A stretch of 64,000 bases of DNA from Lentzea terrae (GTDB taxonomy: Bacteria > Actinomycetota > Actinomycetes > Mycobacteriales > Pseudonocardiaceae): assembly GCF_003265345.1 (NCBI RefSeq), contig NZ_QFWW01000020.1:249566-313565 (forward strand), given 5' to 3'. Below, in pieces: positions 33,801 to 41,647 of the stretch. The position numbers and the translations under genes were made by a program. Within the stretch, counting starts at the first letter, position 1, and the number at the start of each line of letters is the position of its first letter. The notes under the pieces were generated by a model, which had not been told where the DNA came from, ran no database searches, and was given only the letters and a program-made list of their open reading frames with translations.

Positions 33801-36800
33801 GCGCGTTGCCGGGCGACGTCCTCGGCGGTCAGCGCGGCCGGCGGGTACATCACCCGCTCGTAGCGGGCGTCCACGAAGTCCTGCAGCCGCGGGAAAGCCG
33901 TGACGAGGTCGAGCAGCATGCCCGGCCGCTGGCTGCCCTGACCTGGGTACAGGAACGCGACCAGGGGTCGCTCTCCCCCGCGCAGCCGCACGACGTCAGA
34001 TGCTTGCCAGGCCTCGACGTCCGCGAGGGCCTTGCGCAGTCCGTCATGATCGCTGACGACGAACGCCGCCTGGACCGTCCCGCTGCCGCAAGCCGCCGCC
34101 AGCGAACGCAACGGGGTGCGCTCGTCGACCAGGGCGGCGAGCCGAGCCGCTTCCCGTTGCGCGGCTTCCGGATCCGAGCCGCGGATCAGGAACAGTTCGG
34201 CCGGCCACGCGGTCAGGCCGTGCCACGGCTCGTCGGCGCCGTCGTAGCCCGTGATCACCGTGTGGAAGTTGGTGCCGCCGAACCCGAACGCGCTCACCCC
34301 GGCCACCCGGTGCTTCGACGCCCAGGTGCGGTGGCCGAAGGTGAACGGGCTGGTCTCCGCGTTCCAGAACGCGTTGGGCTGCTTGACGTGCAACGTGCCC
34401 GGCCGCAACCCGGTGTGCACGGCCAGCGCCGCCTTGATCACGCCCGCGAGGCCCGCCGCGCACTTGGTGTGCCCGATCTGCGACTTCACCGAGCCGATCG
34501 TGCAGGTGCCGGGCTCAAGCCCGGAAAACATCTTCGTCAACGAGGCCAGCTCGGTCTTGTCGCCCACGACGGTTCCGGTGCCGTGCGCCTCCACCAGTCC
34601 GACCGACGTGACCGGCAACCCAGCAGACGCATAAGCACGCTTGAGTGCCCGCTGCTGACCTTCCGGACGCGGCGCGGTCAGGCCCCTCGACCGGCCGTCG
34701 CTGGACGCGCCGATGCCCTTGATCACCGCGTAAACGCGGTCGCCGTCCCGTTCCGCGTCTTCGAGCCGCTTGAGGACCAGGCACGCCACGCCCTCGCCGA
34801 GTGCGATGCCGTCGGCCGCCGAGTCGAACGTGGCGCAACGTCCCTTGGCGGACAACGCCTTGACGGAGGCGAACATCTGGTAGTCGTGCGCGCTGTTGTG
34901 CAGGTCTACCGCTCCGCACAGCACCATGTCGCTGGTGCCACCGACGAGTTCCTTGCACGCCACGTCGAGCGCGGCAAGGCTGGACGCGCAGGCCGCGTCG
35001 ACGGTGTAGTTCGCGCCGCCCAGGTCCAGCCGGTTCGCGACCCGGCCGGAGATCACGTTGCCGAGCACGCCGGGGAACGAGTCCTCGGTCAGCGCGGGCA
35101 GGTGGTCGTCGAGGCCGCGGATGCCCAAGGCGGGCAACGCGGTGCGGACCGTGTAGGCGTTCGCGAGGTCGGCGCCGGCCTCGGCGCCGAAGATCACCGA
35201 CGTGCGCTCGCGGTCGAACACCCGCGTCGCGTAGCCGGCGTCCTTCAACGCACGGGCCGACACTTCCAGCGCGAGCAGCTGCGCGGGTTCGATCGAGGTC
35301 AGCGAGGCTGGCGGGATGCCGTACGCGAGCGGGTCGAACGCCGTGCGCGGGATGAACCCGCCCCACTTGAACGGGCTGTCGTAGCGCTCGGGCGACCAGC
35401 GGTCCGGCGGGATCTCCGTGACGGAGTCCGTGCCGTTGAGCACGTTCGCCCAGAACTCGGCGACATCGCGTGCGCCCGGCATGATCGCGGCCATGCCGAC
35501 GATCGCGACGTCCAACGGCTCCTGGTCGGCGGTGTCCGCGCCGGTCTCGGGCAGCACTCCGGACACGATGTCCTCGTGCAGCTGGGCGATCGTGGTGCGC
35601 TCGGACCGCAGCGTGGCGACCTGGCCGATCATGAACATGCCTTCGCGGCGCTGTTCGTCCTCGTCGACCTCGACCAGTCCACTGTCGGTGCGGACCAGTC
35701 CTCGGCTGGCCAGCCGGAGCCGGCCGAGGTTGAGCTGTTCCAGCTGCTCCCAGCTCTCCTGCTTCGGCAGGTCTTCGAGCTCGGCGCGGGCCTGCTCGAA
35801 CGTGTCCACATAGGACGTCTGGGCACAACGGACCGCGTGGCCCGGTGACGTTTCCAGCAGCGCGGTGTCCTCGCACTCCAGCGCGACCTGCTGGAACACC
35901 GGCCGGATCGCGCCGTGCGCGACGGCTTCCTCGGTGAACAGGTATGCCGTGCCGACGAGCACACCGATCGCCGCCCCGCGGGCCGCCAGTGGCGCGGTCA
36001 TCGCGTCGATCATCGCGGCCGAGCGGGCGTCGTGGATTCCGCCGGCGAACAGCGCGACGACGTCCTTCTCGCGGCCGCGCAGGACGTCGATCTGCTGCTG
36101 CCACAACGTGAAGCTGGATCGCGGACCCGTGTGCCCGCCGCACTCCGAGCCCTCGAAGACGAACTTGCGCGCGCCTTCGTCGAGGAACCGGCGCAGCAAC
36201 GCGGGCGACGGCACGTGCAGGAACGCCTCGATGCCCGCGTCCTCCAGCTCGCGCGCCTGCGTCGGCGTGCCACCCGCGACGATCGCGTACCTCGGCCGCA
36301 CCGCCAGCACGGCTTCCAGTTGCCTGGCGCGGAGTTCCGGGGGCGCGAAGCCGAGCAACCCGACGCCCCACGGTCGGTCGCCGAGCTTTTCCGCGGTGGC
36401 TTCGAGGAGTTCGCGGACCGCCGGGCCGTCCATCAACGCGAGCGCGAGGAACGGCAGCGCACCGCCTTCGGCGACGGCCGCAGCAAACGCCGGCTGGTCG
36501 CTGACACGGGTCATCGGGCCCTGCGCGATCGGGTGGCGCAGGCCGGGAACGCGGTCGCAGAACGGTCCGCCGGCACGGATCGAGCGGTGTTCGCCCGCCT
36601 GTGCGAGATTGTCTCGAATGGCCCGCTGAATCGCGCCGACGACGCCTCCGACGGTCCCAAACGAGACGCGATTGAATTCGGCGAACGCGCCTTCCTGACC
36701 AATTTCCAGCGTGTTCTGCCGAACATGTACGCGCAACCCGTCGTTCACAACGGTGTCAGCACCGTCCATCGCGCGGACCGCGTTCACAATTTCACCGGAA

Positions 36801-37354
36801 ATGTGTTTTCGAACCTCTGCGACCAGCGCCAACTGGCCTTCCAGCACCACCCCGCGCGCGCCTCCGGCAACCGCTGCGGCCGCCGTGTCGGGGCCGATCG
36901 ACCCGGCCACCCAGACCGGCAGATCGGTCAGCGCGAGCACCTGCTGGAGCAACACGAACGCGGGCGAACCACCCACCCGGCCGCCCGCCTCGGCGCCCTT
37001 GGCGATCAAGCCGGTGGCCCCGAACTCGATCGCCGCAACAGCCTCGGCCACCGAGGTGATCATGGCGACAACGCGCCGTTCACCCAGCTCAGCCAGGTTC
37101 GGGACATGTCGAACGAGATCAACGACGACAGTGTCGACGGCATCAGGCAACGCGACCGTCAGCGGACCGTGCAGCCGTACCGCGAAGGCGCGTTTGTGGC
37201 GCGCCATGACGCGGCTCAGGTCTCGGGCGGCGTGCGTCCCGAGGTCGAGCACGCCGAGGCCGCCCGCTCGTTCGGCCGCGACCACCAGGGCCGGGTTGGG
37301 GGTGCTGAACGGACTCAGACACAGCACCCGATCTCGATCCGACAGCATGTTCAC
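30866..37354 (-). CDS. Type I secondary-lipid synthase: tandem NMO/enoyl reductase-KS-AT-ACP-ACP-KR (PKS1)
   Basis: 2162 residues. Domains: two consecutive nitronate-monooxygenase-like TIM barrels (about 5-240 and 265-560; HPIAQGPMTRVSD and FMN-type EGSECGGHTG in the second), like the PfaD enoyl reductase; KS (613-1035; Cys789, His924, His962); AT (1130-1420; GHSYGE, Ser1222, AAFHSP); two nearly identical ACPs (Ser1585, Ser1666); and a KR with TGGARGIT and catalytic Ser2073, Tyr2086, Asn2090. This order matches PfaA of polyunsaturated fatty acid synthases with PfaD fused in front. With the DH of PKS2 it has all reactions for iterative reduced or partly unsaturated chains. GTG 37354 has GAGGAA nine bases ahead. 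Confidence 0.9.
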   Translation of the reverse strand: MNMLSDRDRVLCLSPFSTPNPALVVAAERAGGLGVLDLGTHAARDLSRVMARHKRAFAVRLHGPLTVALPDAVDTVVVDLVRHVPNLAELGERRVVAMITSVAEAVAAIEFGATGLIAKGAEAGGRVGGSPAFVLLQQVLALTDLPVWVAGSIGPDTAAAAVAGGARGVVLEGQLALVAEVRKHISGEIVNAVRAMDGADTVVNDGLRVHVRQNTLEIGQEGAFAEFNRVSFGTVGGVVGAIQRAIRDNLAQAGEHRSIRAGGPFCDRVPGLRHPIAQGPMTRVSDQPAFAAAVAEGGALPFLALALMDGPAVRELLEATAEKLGDRPWGVGLLGFAPPELRARQLEAVLAVRPRYAIVAGGTPTQARELEDAGIEAFLHVPSPALLRRFLDEGARKFVFEGSECGGHTGPRSSFTLWQQQIDVLRGREKDVVALFAGGIHDARSAAMIDAMTAPLAARGAAIGVLVGTAYLFTEEAVAHGAIRPVFQQVALECEDTALLETSPGHAVRCAQTSYVDTFEQARAELEDLPKQESWEQLEQLNLGRLRLASRGLVRTDSGLVEVDEDEQRREGMFMIGQVATLRSERTTIAQLHEDIVSGVLPETGADTADQEPLDVAIVGMAAIMPGARDVAEFWANVLNGTDSVTEIPPDRWSPERYDSPFKWGGFIPRTAFDPLAYGIPPASLTSIEPAQLLALEVSARALKDAGYATRVFDRERTSVIFGAEAGADLANAYTVRTALPALGIRGLDDHLPALTEDSFPGVLGNVISGRVANRLDLGGANYTVDAACASSLAALDVACKELVGGTSDMVLCGAVDLHNSAHDYQMFASVKALSAKGRCATFDSAADGIALGEGVACLVLKRLEDAERDGDRVYAVIKGIGASSDGRSRGLTAPRPEGQQRALKRAYASAGLPVTSVGLVEAHGTGTVVGDKTELASLTKMFSGLEPGTCTIGSVKSQIGHTKCAAGLAGVIKAALAVHTGLRPGTLHVKQPNAFWNAETSPFTFGHRTWASKHRVAGVSAFGFGGTNFHTVITGYDGADEPWHGLTAWPAELFLIRGSDPEAAQREAARLAALVDERTPLRSLAAACGSGTVQAAFVVSDHDGLRKALADVEAWQASDVVRLRGGERPLVAFLYPGQGSQRPGMLLDLVTAFPRLQDFVDARYERVMYPPAALTAEDVARQRAEITDTRMAQPTLGIAGLMVTALLESVGVRPDLAGGHSYGELVALAAAGVFEPAELLDLSAARAEAMLAAVGDDPGTMAAVSAPLASVEALLPPDVVVANHNAPDQVVISGPTKAVAGAVEVLRNAGLSVKSIPVAAAFHSPLMAGARDRFAAVLSAISIGETAFPVWSNVTAEPHSDVRDGLAAQLAGRVRFVDQIESMYAAGARIFVEAGPGGVLTSLVGKTLGDRPHQALRCDDHVTFLRTLAELAVAGVEVDAAPLFEDRAEPATVVPPRPGWYVDGGLVRDANGDALPGGLRPATELPTLRVGAGLGRDEIVEKFLDGMRDAVSAQRDVLLSYLGNAPAPASAPAPMPVIEQVKSPEPQTEDVATVVLRTISDRTGYPVEMLQPTLDLEADLSIDSIKRTEIVGELAQTLGASGSIDELAQLKTIEGIVGWFGAAPIAPAGKDVRAVVLQTISTRTGYPVEMLQPGLDLEADLSIDSIKRAEIVGELAQELGATGSVDELAQLKTIDGIVAWFGTTPAEPAQAVAAPVVVTGGRLVRLVPRVVPCDPAEPADLTGKTVLIIDDNGIGLELADLLERHTARPRIEPVFPADLTGIDVVVRLGARLPEAFSEVKACMTNGVALLVVTTGGGTFGFDHTPDELPADIGLHGLIRTAALEYPDLVVRAVDVNTKESHRDIATALLAEIGPGQAVVGYQAGRRNVIEAAPAELEQKTLNLGADSVVILTGGARGITALAATALAERTGCHIELLGRTPIVPEDHRLAHATTEPELVKALFELGEKENVPAKARKALAEREVRQTMERLRAKASSVRYHECDVTDAEAVTKVLDDILARFGRIDGVIHGAGVLDDKLIADKTQESFDRVWATKVNGAKAFNDGFLVLFGSVSGVFGNRGQADYSAANDALDRMARFWGVHRRVVAVDWGPWAGAGMAVGLADEYARRGIPLIEPQQGVDALLNELAGGTDVQVVYRWEA
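32246..32701 (-). repeat. Tandem duplicated ACP-coding units
   Basis: Two direct copies of about 213 bases (32489-32701 and 32246-32458) with a 243-base period encode ACP1 and ACP2 of PKS1. About 58 of 68 aligned residues agree by eye, including the whole LDLEADLSIDSIKR stretch, pointing to recent duplication or gene conversion. Tandem ACPs are a hallmark of PUFA-type synthases and raise output. Confidence 0.88.
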
Positions 37355-37410
37355 TGCGCTCGCTTCCTCACCGTGCAGGGGGTGGGGAGAAAGGAATTCA
37401 GTTCGCTACC

Positions 37411-37422
37411 TACTGGCCAGTA
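37411..37422. promoter_or_regulatory. Perfect palindrome TACTGGCCAGTA in the PKS1 promoter region
   Basis: Twelve-base perfect palindrome 57 bases upstream of the PKS1 start. On the reverse strand a weak promoter TTGTGC-16-TAACGT ends where the palindrome begins, so a bound TetR-like repressor would control the whole seven-gene operon. No regulator gene is adjacent. Confidence 0.55.
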
Positions 37423-37557
37423 CGTTAGTGTGGCTCACCGTACGCACAAACCACGGGTGCCGTCGAGAGGGGTGGTGAAACTTTCTCATATGCGTAACCT
37501 GACGAATGACCCCAGATGGCGGGGCGCATTACGCCAGTTCGCGGATGGCCAGGCGTG

Positions 37558-38155
37558 CTATGGCATCCGCAGCACCGGTTTGATCACCTCTCCCGCCTCC
37601 GCGGCCGCCATCGCGGCGTTGATCCGCTCGAACGGGAAGTGCGTGATCAGTTCATCGAACGGAAACCTCCCCTGCTCGTGCATCAGTTGCGCCGTATCCG
37701 AGGGCTTTGTGGAGTCGTGACTCGTGCCGGTCGACCGCGATGATCCGGGTCGCGCCGCTGTTGCGTGCCGCCATGATCGCGGCGAGCCCGACGCACCCGC
37801 TCCATAAACGACGATTGACGAACCAGCGTGCGGGCGCAGGACGTTCAGCACCGCACCCGCGCCCGTCGACAGCCCGCAGGCCAACGGTCCCAACAGGTCC
37901 AGCGGCAGCGACGGATCCACCGGCACCAAACCCGGTACGGCACAACGGCATGCGTCGCGAACGACGACTGTCCGAAGAAGTGGCTGGCCAACGGCGATCC
38001 GTCTGGCCTGCGCAACGCTTGGGCACTCCAGGTCCGACCGCCTACACCACGCCGGCGCCTTCGTGGCCGAGGACGCCGGGCAGGGGGAACGGGAGGACGT
38101 CTTCGAGCTCGAATTCCCCGTGTTGTTCTCGGACGACGGCCGCGGTGATTTTCAC
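37558..38155 (-). pseudogene. Remnant of a zinc-dependent NAD(P) alcohol dehydrogenase (MDR family)
   Basis: Recognisable pieces of a class III/aryl-alcohol dehydrogenase occur in order but in different frames. From GTG 38155 the frame reads KITAAVVREQHGEFELEDV and PGVLGHEGAGVV and then meets a TAG in place of the expected Glu codon. Further on SHFFGQSSFATHAVVPY, DLLGPLACGLSTGAGAVLNV, SSIVVYGAG and CVGLAAIMAARNSGATRII appear in two different frames; about 100 residues of the NAD-domain are missing before FPFDELITHFPFERINAAM and the true C-terminus VIKPVLRMP. Stop, frameshifts and deletion show a dead gene. It stands immediately upstream of PKS1 on the same strand. Confidence 0.88.
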
Positions 38156-38198
38156 GCCGGCACCTCACCGGGTTTGTTCAGCAGCGCGGTCATCATGG

Positions 38199-38951
38199 TC
38201 AGAACAGGCCGTTGGTGTGCGGCAACGAAGCCGGGATCGGTGTGATCACGTCCCAGTGCTCGACGATCTTGCCGTCGGCCACGCGGAACAGGTCCCAGTA
38301 CGCGACCGGCTCACCGAACTCGCCCTCGGACTGCAGCAGCACGAAGTCACCTTCGGCCACGACCTTGTGCACGGTCTTGTAGACGAGGTTCTTGCCCTGA
38401 CCGGCCCACTTCGCCGCAGCCGCACCGAAACCGGTGAGCCCGTCGGCGGCCTCTGGGTTGTGCTGCAGGTAGGTCTGGGTCGAGATGTAGTCGGTCAGCA
38501 CCGAGTAGTCGGCGTCCTGCAGCACCCGCTGCGCGAACTCCTGCACGAGTGCGCGGGACGCCGCGGTGTCCACATCGGCGGGCTCGGCCTGACCGTCCGT
38601 CTGGGAGCGTCCGCTGGCCGTCTCCCGCGCCACTGGCGTGAGCGCGTCCCAGTGCTCGGCGAGCTTGCCGTCGGCGACGCGGAAGAGGTCGAACGCGACC
38701 AGCGGCTCCGGCCCGAAACCGTGGTAGACGCCGTGCAGTGCAACGAGATCACCATCGGCGATCACGCGGGCGGGTTCGTAGTGGAAGCCTTCCGGCAGGT
38801 TGGCGACGAGCCCCCGCAACGCCTCGGGGCCGTCACCGATCAGCGCGCTGTGCTGGCGGTAGTCCGGCGTGACCCAACGGTCCACAGCGGACGGGTCCTT
38901 GTCGCCGAACAGTTCGCCGGCGGCCTTGAGCACGAGTTCTTTGTTGTCCAT
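38199..38951 (-). CDS. Double SnoaL-like (NTF2 fold) protein
   Basis: 250 residues made of two related SnoaL-like domains: 1-115 (ELFGDKDPSAVDRWVTPDYRQH, LVAFDLFRVADGKLAEHWD) and 125-250 (STQTYLQHNPEAADG, YWDLFRVADGKIVEHWDV). The shared DLFRVADGK(L/I)xEHWD indicates internal duplication. The family binds small hydrophobic molecules or acts as hydrolase/isomerase; no specific activity can be assigned. ATG 38951 is used because the frame further upstream is antisense to the AraC gene. It diverges from that AraC gene with 55 bases between starts, so it is the likely target. Confidence 0.85.
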   Translation of the reverse strand: MDNKELVLKAAGELFGDKDPSAVDRWVTPDYRQHSALIGDGPEALRGLVANLPEGFHYEPARVIADGDLVALHGVYHGFGPEPLVAFDLFRVADGKLAEHWDALTPVARETASGRSQTDGQAEPADVDTAASRALVQEFAQRVLQDADYSVLTDYISTQTYLQHNPEAADGLTGFGAAAAKWAGQGKNLVYKTVHKVVAEGDFVLLQSEGEFGEPVAYWDLFRVADGKIVEHWDVITPIPASLPHTNGLF

Positions 38952-39006
38952 GGCCTGAACTCTCGCTGCTGAGCGGTTCGGAGACGAGGTAGGATCCGGC
39001 TTCACC

Positions 39007-39846
39007 ATGGTCAAAACTGGACAGCTTGCCGAGTTCGGCTTCAGCAACCCCGACCGCCCGCGGCTGGGCCTGGAGGTGCTGGACCTCGCTCAGCTGCGCA
39101 GCAGGCTCACCGAAAACACCCTCACCGAGGTGCACCGGACCGACTTCCACCAGCTGATCCTGGTCACCGCCGGGCACGGCAGCACCATGGTCGATTTCGT
39201 GGACCATCCGTGCGGGCCCGACACGTTGCTGCACGTGAGCCCCGGCCGGGTGCTGCGCCTGCCCACCGGCCCGCTGAAGGCGCACCTGATCCTGTTCACG
39301 TCCGCGTTCCCGCCGCCGCTGGACCGCGCCCGGCCGTTGCTGAGCCCGTTCGGCCCGGTGCGGTGGGAGGTTCCGCTGACCGAACGGGCCGTGCTGCACC
39401 GCGCCGCGCGGGATCTGCGCGACGAGTACGAGCGCGTCGGCGAACCGGACGACCTGCTGCGCCAGCTGCTGGCCGTGTTCCTGCTGCGGATCGCCCGGCT
39501 GCGGGCGGACTCCGCCAGCCGCGGTGATCCTCGCTTCGAACGGTTCCAGCAGGAGCTGGAGCGGTCGTTCGCCACCACCCGCAACGCCGCCGACTACGCG
39601 GCCCGCATCGGTTACTCCCACCGCAGTCTCAACCGGATCTGCGTCGAGGCCACCGGGCAGTCGGCCAAGGCCCTGATCGACGCGCGGGTCGTGTTGGAGG
39701 CCAAGCGGCTGCTCGTGCACACCGACCTGTCGTCGGCTGCCATCGGGCACCGGCTGGGGTTCAGCGAGGCCACCAACTTCACCAAGTTCTTCGCCCGCGA
39801 GGCAGGCGTGTCACCCGGCGCCTTCCGCCGGCGAACTGCGGTATGA
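39007..39846 (+). CDS. AraC family transcriptional regulator
   Basis: 279 residues. An N-terminal cupin-like effector domain (about 20-110; FHQLILVTAGHGSTMVDF, VSPGRVLRLP) is joined to a C-terminal double helix-turn-helix (about 175-275) with RNAADYAARIGYSHRSLNRI and AIGHRLGFSEATNFTKFF, ending GVSPGAFRRRTA. Its divergent placement to the double SnoaL gene suggests it activates that gene in response to a small molecule. The ATG lies close to the first hydrophobic strand of the cupin, giving the usual length. Confidence 0.9.
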   Translation: MVKTGQLAEFGFSNPDRPRLGLEVLDLAQLRSRLTENTLTEVHRTDFHQLILVTAGHGSTMVDFVDHPCGPDTLLHVSPGRVLRLPTGPLKAHLILFTSAFPPPLDRARPLLSPFGPVRWEVPLTERAVLHRAARDLRDEYERVGEPDDLLRQLLAVFLLRIARLRADSASRGDPRFERFQQELERSFATTRNAADYAARIGYSHRSLNRICVEATGQSAKALIDARVVLEAKRLLVHTDLSSAAIGHRLGFSEATNFTKFFAREAGVSPGAFRRRTAV

Positions 39847-39879
39847 CTGGAATGGTCAGATCAGCAGAGGAGTGATGAC

Positions 39880-40692
39880 TTGCGCGTCTCCTTCGCCACC
39901 GAACCCGGCTCGCCGAGCAAACCGAACGAGGACTTCGTCCAGGCGACGCCCCGCGTGGTGGCCGTGCTCGACGGCCTGGGCACACCGGGTGGCCTGCCCA
40001 CCGGATGCGTGCACGGCACACCGTGGTTCGTCGCCCAGCTCGGCGGCCAGCTGGTGCGGCTCGCCAGCGACCACCCCGCCCAGGACCTCCAGGACGTGGC
40101 CACCGCCGCGATCGAGGCCGTAGCGGCCGCCCACGCCGACACCTGCGACCTCGACCACCCCGGCACGCCGTCGAGCTCGATCACCCTGCTCCGCGCTGGC
40201 GAGGAGACCGTCGACTACCTCGTCGTGCACGACTCGGTGATCGTGCTGGACGGTCCGGACGGCCAGGTCGTCGTGTCCGATCTGCGCAGCACTTCCGTGG
40301 CACAGCAGGAACACCTGGACACCGAGAAGCACCTGATCGGCACGCCAGAGCACGACGAGTCACTGCGCCGACTCGTCGTGGCGCAACAACCGCACCGCAA
40401 CACCACCTACTGGGTGGCCGCATCGAAGCCCGAGACCGCAAAGCACGCGTTGACGGGCTCGCTGCCGAGATCAGCTGTCCAGCGCGCTGCTCTGCTCACC
40501 GACGGCGCAGCCGCGTACGTCGAGACGTACGGGCTCGCCGACTGGGCTGCGACTATGGACCTGCTCGACCGGCACGGCCCCGCGGAACTCGTGGCCAGGG
40601 TCCGCGAGACCGAGTCGACCGACCCGCACGGCTCGCAGTGGCCGCGCTACAAGCGCAGCGACGACGCCACCGCGGCGTTCTGCCTGCTCTGA
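39880..40692 (+). CDS. PP2C-like (PPM) phosphatase-family protein
   Basis: 270 residues with degenerate PP2C motifs: KPNEDFV near the N-terminus, AVLDGLG with the metal-binding Asp-Gly, TDGAAAYVETYG near residue 207, and the C-terminal SDDATAAFCLL. These correspond to motifs 1, 2, 8 and 11, so a metal-dependent Ser/Thr phosphatase fold is likely, though several usual motifs are weak and activity is uncertain. TTG 39880 is supported by AGGAG seven bases ahead. It follows the AraC gene by 33 bases on the same strand and ends at a large hairpin terminator. Confidence 0.75.
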   Translation: MRVSFATEPGSPSKPNEDFVQATPRVVAVLDGLGTPGGLPTGCVHGTPWFVAQLGGQLVRLASDHPAQDLQDVATAAIEAVAAAHADTCDLDHPGTPSSSITLLRAGEETVDYLVVHDSVIVLDGPDGQVVVSDLRSTSVAQQEHLDTEKHLIGTPEHDESLRRLVVAQQPHRNTTYWVAASKPETAKHALTGSLPRSAVQRAALLTDGAAAYVETYGLADWAATMDLLDRHGPAELVARVRETESTDPHGSQWPRYKRSDDATAAFCLL

Positions 40693-40696
40693 CGAT

Positions 40697-40736
40697 CTAG
40701 GCCCTGTGTCGAACGGGACTTCGATATAGGGCCTAG
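40697..40736. terminator. Bidirectional terminator between convergent genes
   Basis: Nine-base arms CTAGGCCCT and AGGGCCTAG are perfect, and an inner five-base stem TCGAA/TTCGA extends the hairpin with a small internal loop. It sits between the phosphatase-like gene and the convergent kinase-like gene and overlaps the latter's stop codon. Confidence 0.8.
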
Positions 40737-41614
40737 TTGTCCCAGCCGGGACACAGCTGGTCCAGGGTGCGGCTCGCGATGTCCGCGAGGAACTTGTAGG
40801 TGTCACGGTAGTACGGCAGTGCGAGCACAGCGAGGTGCAACGCCCAGCCCCGCGCGCGGGCCCAGGTGGCGTCGTCGAACTCGCTCATCTCGCGCCGGAA
40901 CACGTCCCTGCCGCGTTCGTCGAGGTAGAGCCAGGCCGTCATGAGGTCGCCGGCCGGATCGCCGACACCGGCACAGCCCCAGTCGATCACGCCGGTGAGC
41001 TCGCCGTCCGTGAACAGCAGGTTGCCCGCGTGCAGGTCGGCGTGCAGCCAACGACCGGGCTGGTCCCAGCGCGGCGCCGCGAGAGCTTCCTCCCAGATGG
41101 CGGTGAGCCGCGGGTTACCGCCCAGCTTCGCGATGCAGTCCCGCACGGGTTCGTCGTGGTTCGAGGCTTCCAGCCGACCGCGGTAGGTGGTCCACGGCTC
41201 ACCCGTGGCGTCGATCCCGTGCAGTGCGTGGATCAGCTTGGCCAGTCGGATCGGGGCGTCCTCGGCGACCTCCTCCACCGAGGCGGTACCGCCGCCCAGC
41301 CAGCGGACCACCGACCACTGGAACGGGTAGCTCTCGGTGGGCTCGCCCAGTGCCAGCGGTTCCGGTACTGCGACCGGGAGGTGGGGCGCGAGCCGCGGCA
41401 CGGTGGCCGCTTCCTTGCCCACCCCGCCCTTCGCCCAGTCGATGCGGGGCAGCCGCACGGCCAGGTCGTCGCCGAGCCGGTACATCGCGTTGCTCGTGCC
41501 ACCCTGCCCGGCCTGGGTGATCGGCAGACCGTGCCAGCGCGGGAACTGCGTGCGGATCAGTTCGTCCACAAGGGACACGTCAACGGCGACTTCGCCCTCG
41601 TGCATGCCTCGCAT
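40733..41614 (-). CDS. Aminoglycoside phosphotransferase (APH) family kinase
   Basis: 293 residues with the APH/choline-kinase fold. The catalytic loop WLHADLHAGNLLF (His-x-Asp plus Asn) and the metal-binding IDWGCAG are complete, and QGGTSNAMYRLGDD is the nucleotide-binding N-lobe. Such enzymes phosphorylate antibiotics, hydroxylated metabolites or other small molecules; resistance to a particular drug cannot be inferred. Alternative starts are ATG 41614 and ATG 41605. It shares the minus strand with the winged-helix gene 33 bases upstream. Confidence 0.88.
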   Translation of the reverse strand: MRGMHEGEVAVDVSLVDELIRTQFPRWHGLPITQAGQGGTSNAMYRLGDDLAVRLPRIDWAKGGVGKEAATVPRLAPHLPVAVPEPLALGEPTESYPFQWSVVRWLGGGTASVEEVAEDAPIRLAKLIHALHGIDATGEPWTTYRGRLEASNHDEPVRDCIAKLGGNPRLTAIWEEALAAPRWDQPGRWLHADLHAGNLLFTDGELTGVIDWGCAGVGDPAGDLMTAWLYLDERGRDVFRREMSEFDDATWARARGWALHLAVLALPYYRDTYKFLADIASRTLDQLCPGWDN

Positions 41615-41647
41615 GCAACACCGGTGTCGCTGAGCCCGGCAACTGAT

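Noticed and set aside
28950..35848. Several 500-900-codon plus-strand frames opposite the synthase genes
   Set aside because: They lie entirely opposite well-supported KS/AT/ACP/KR domains and show no domain similarity.
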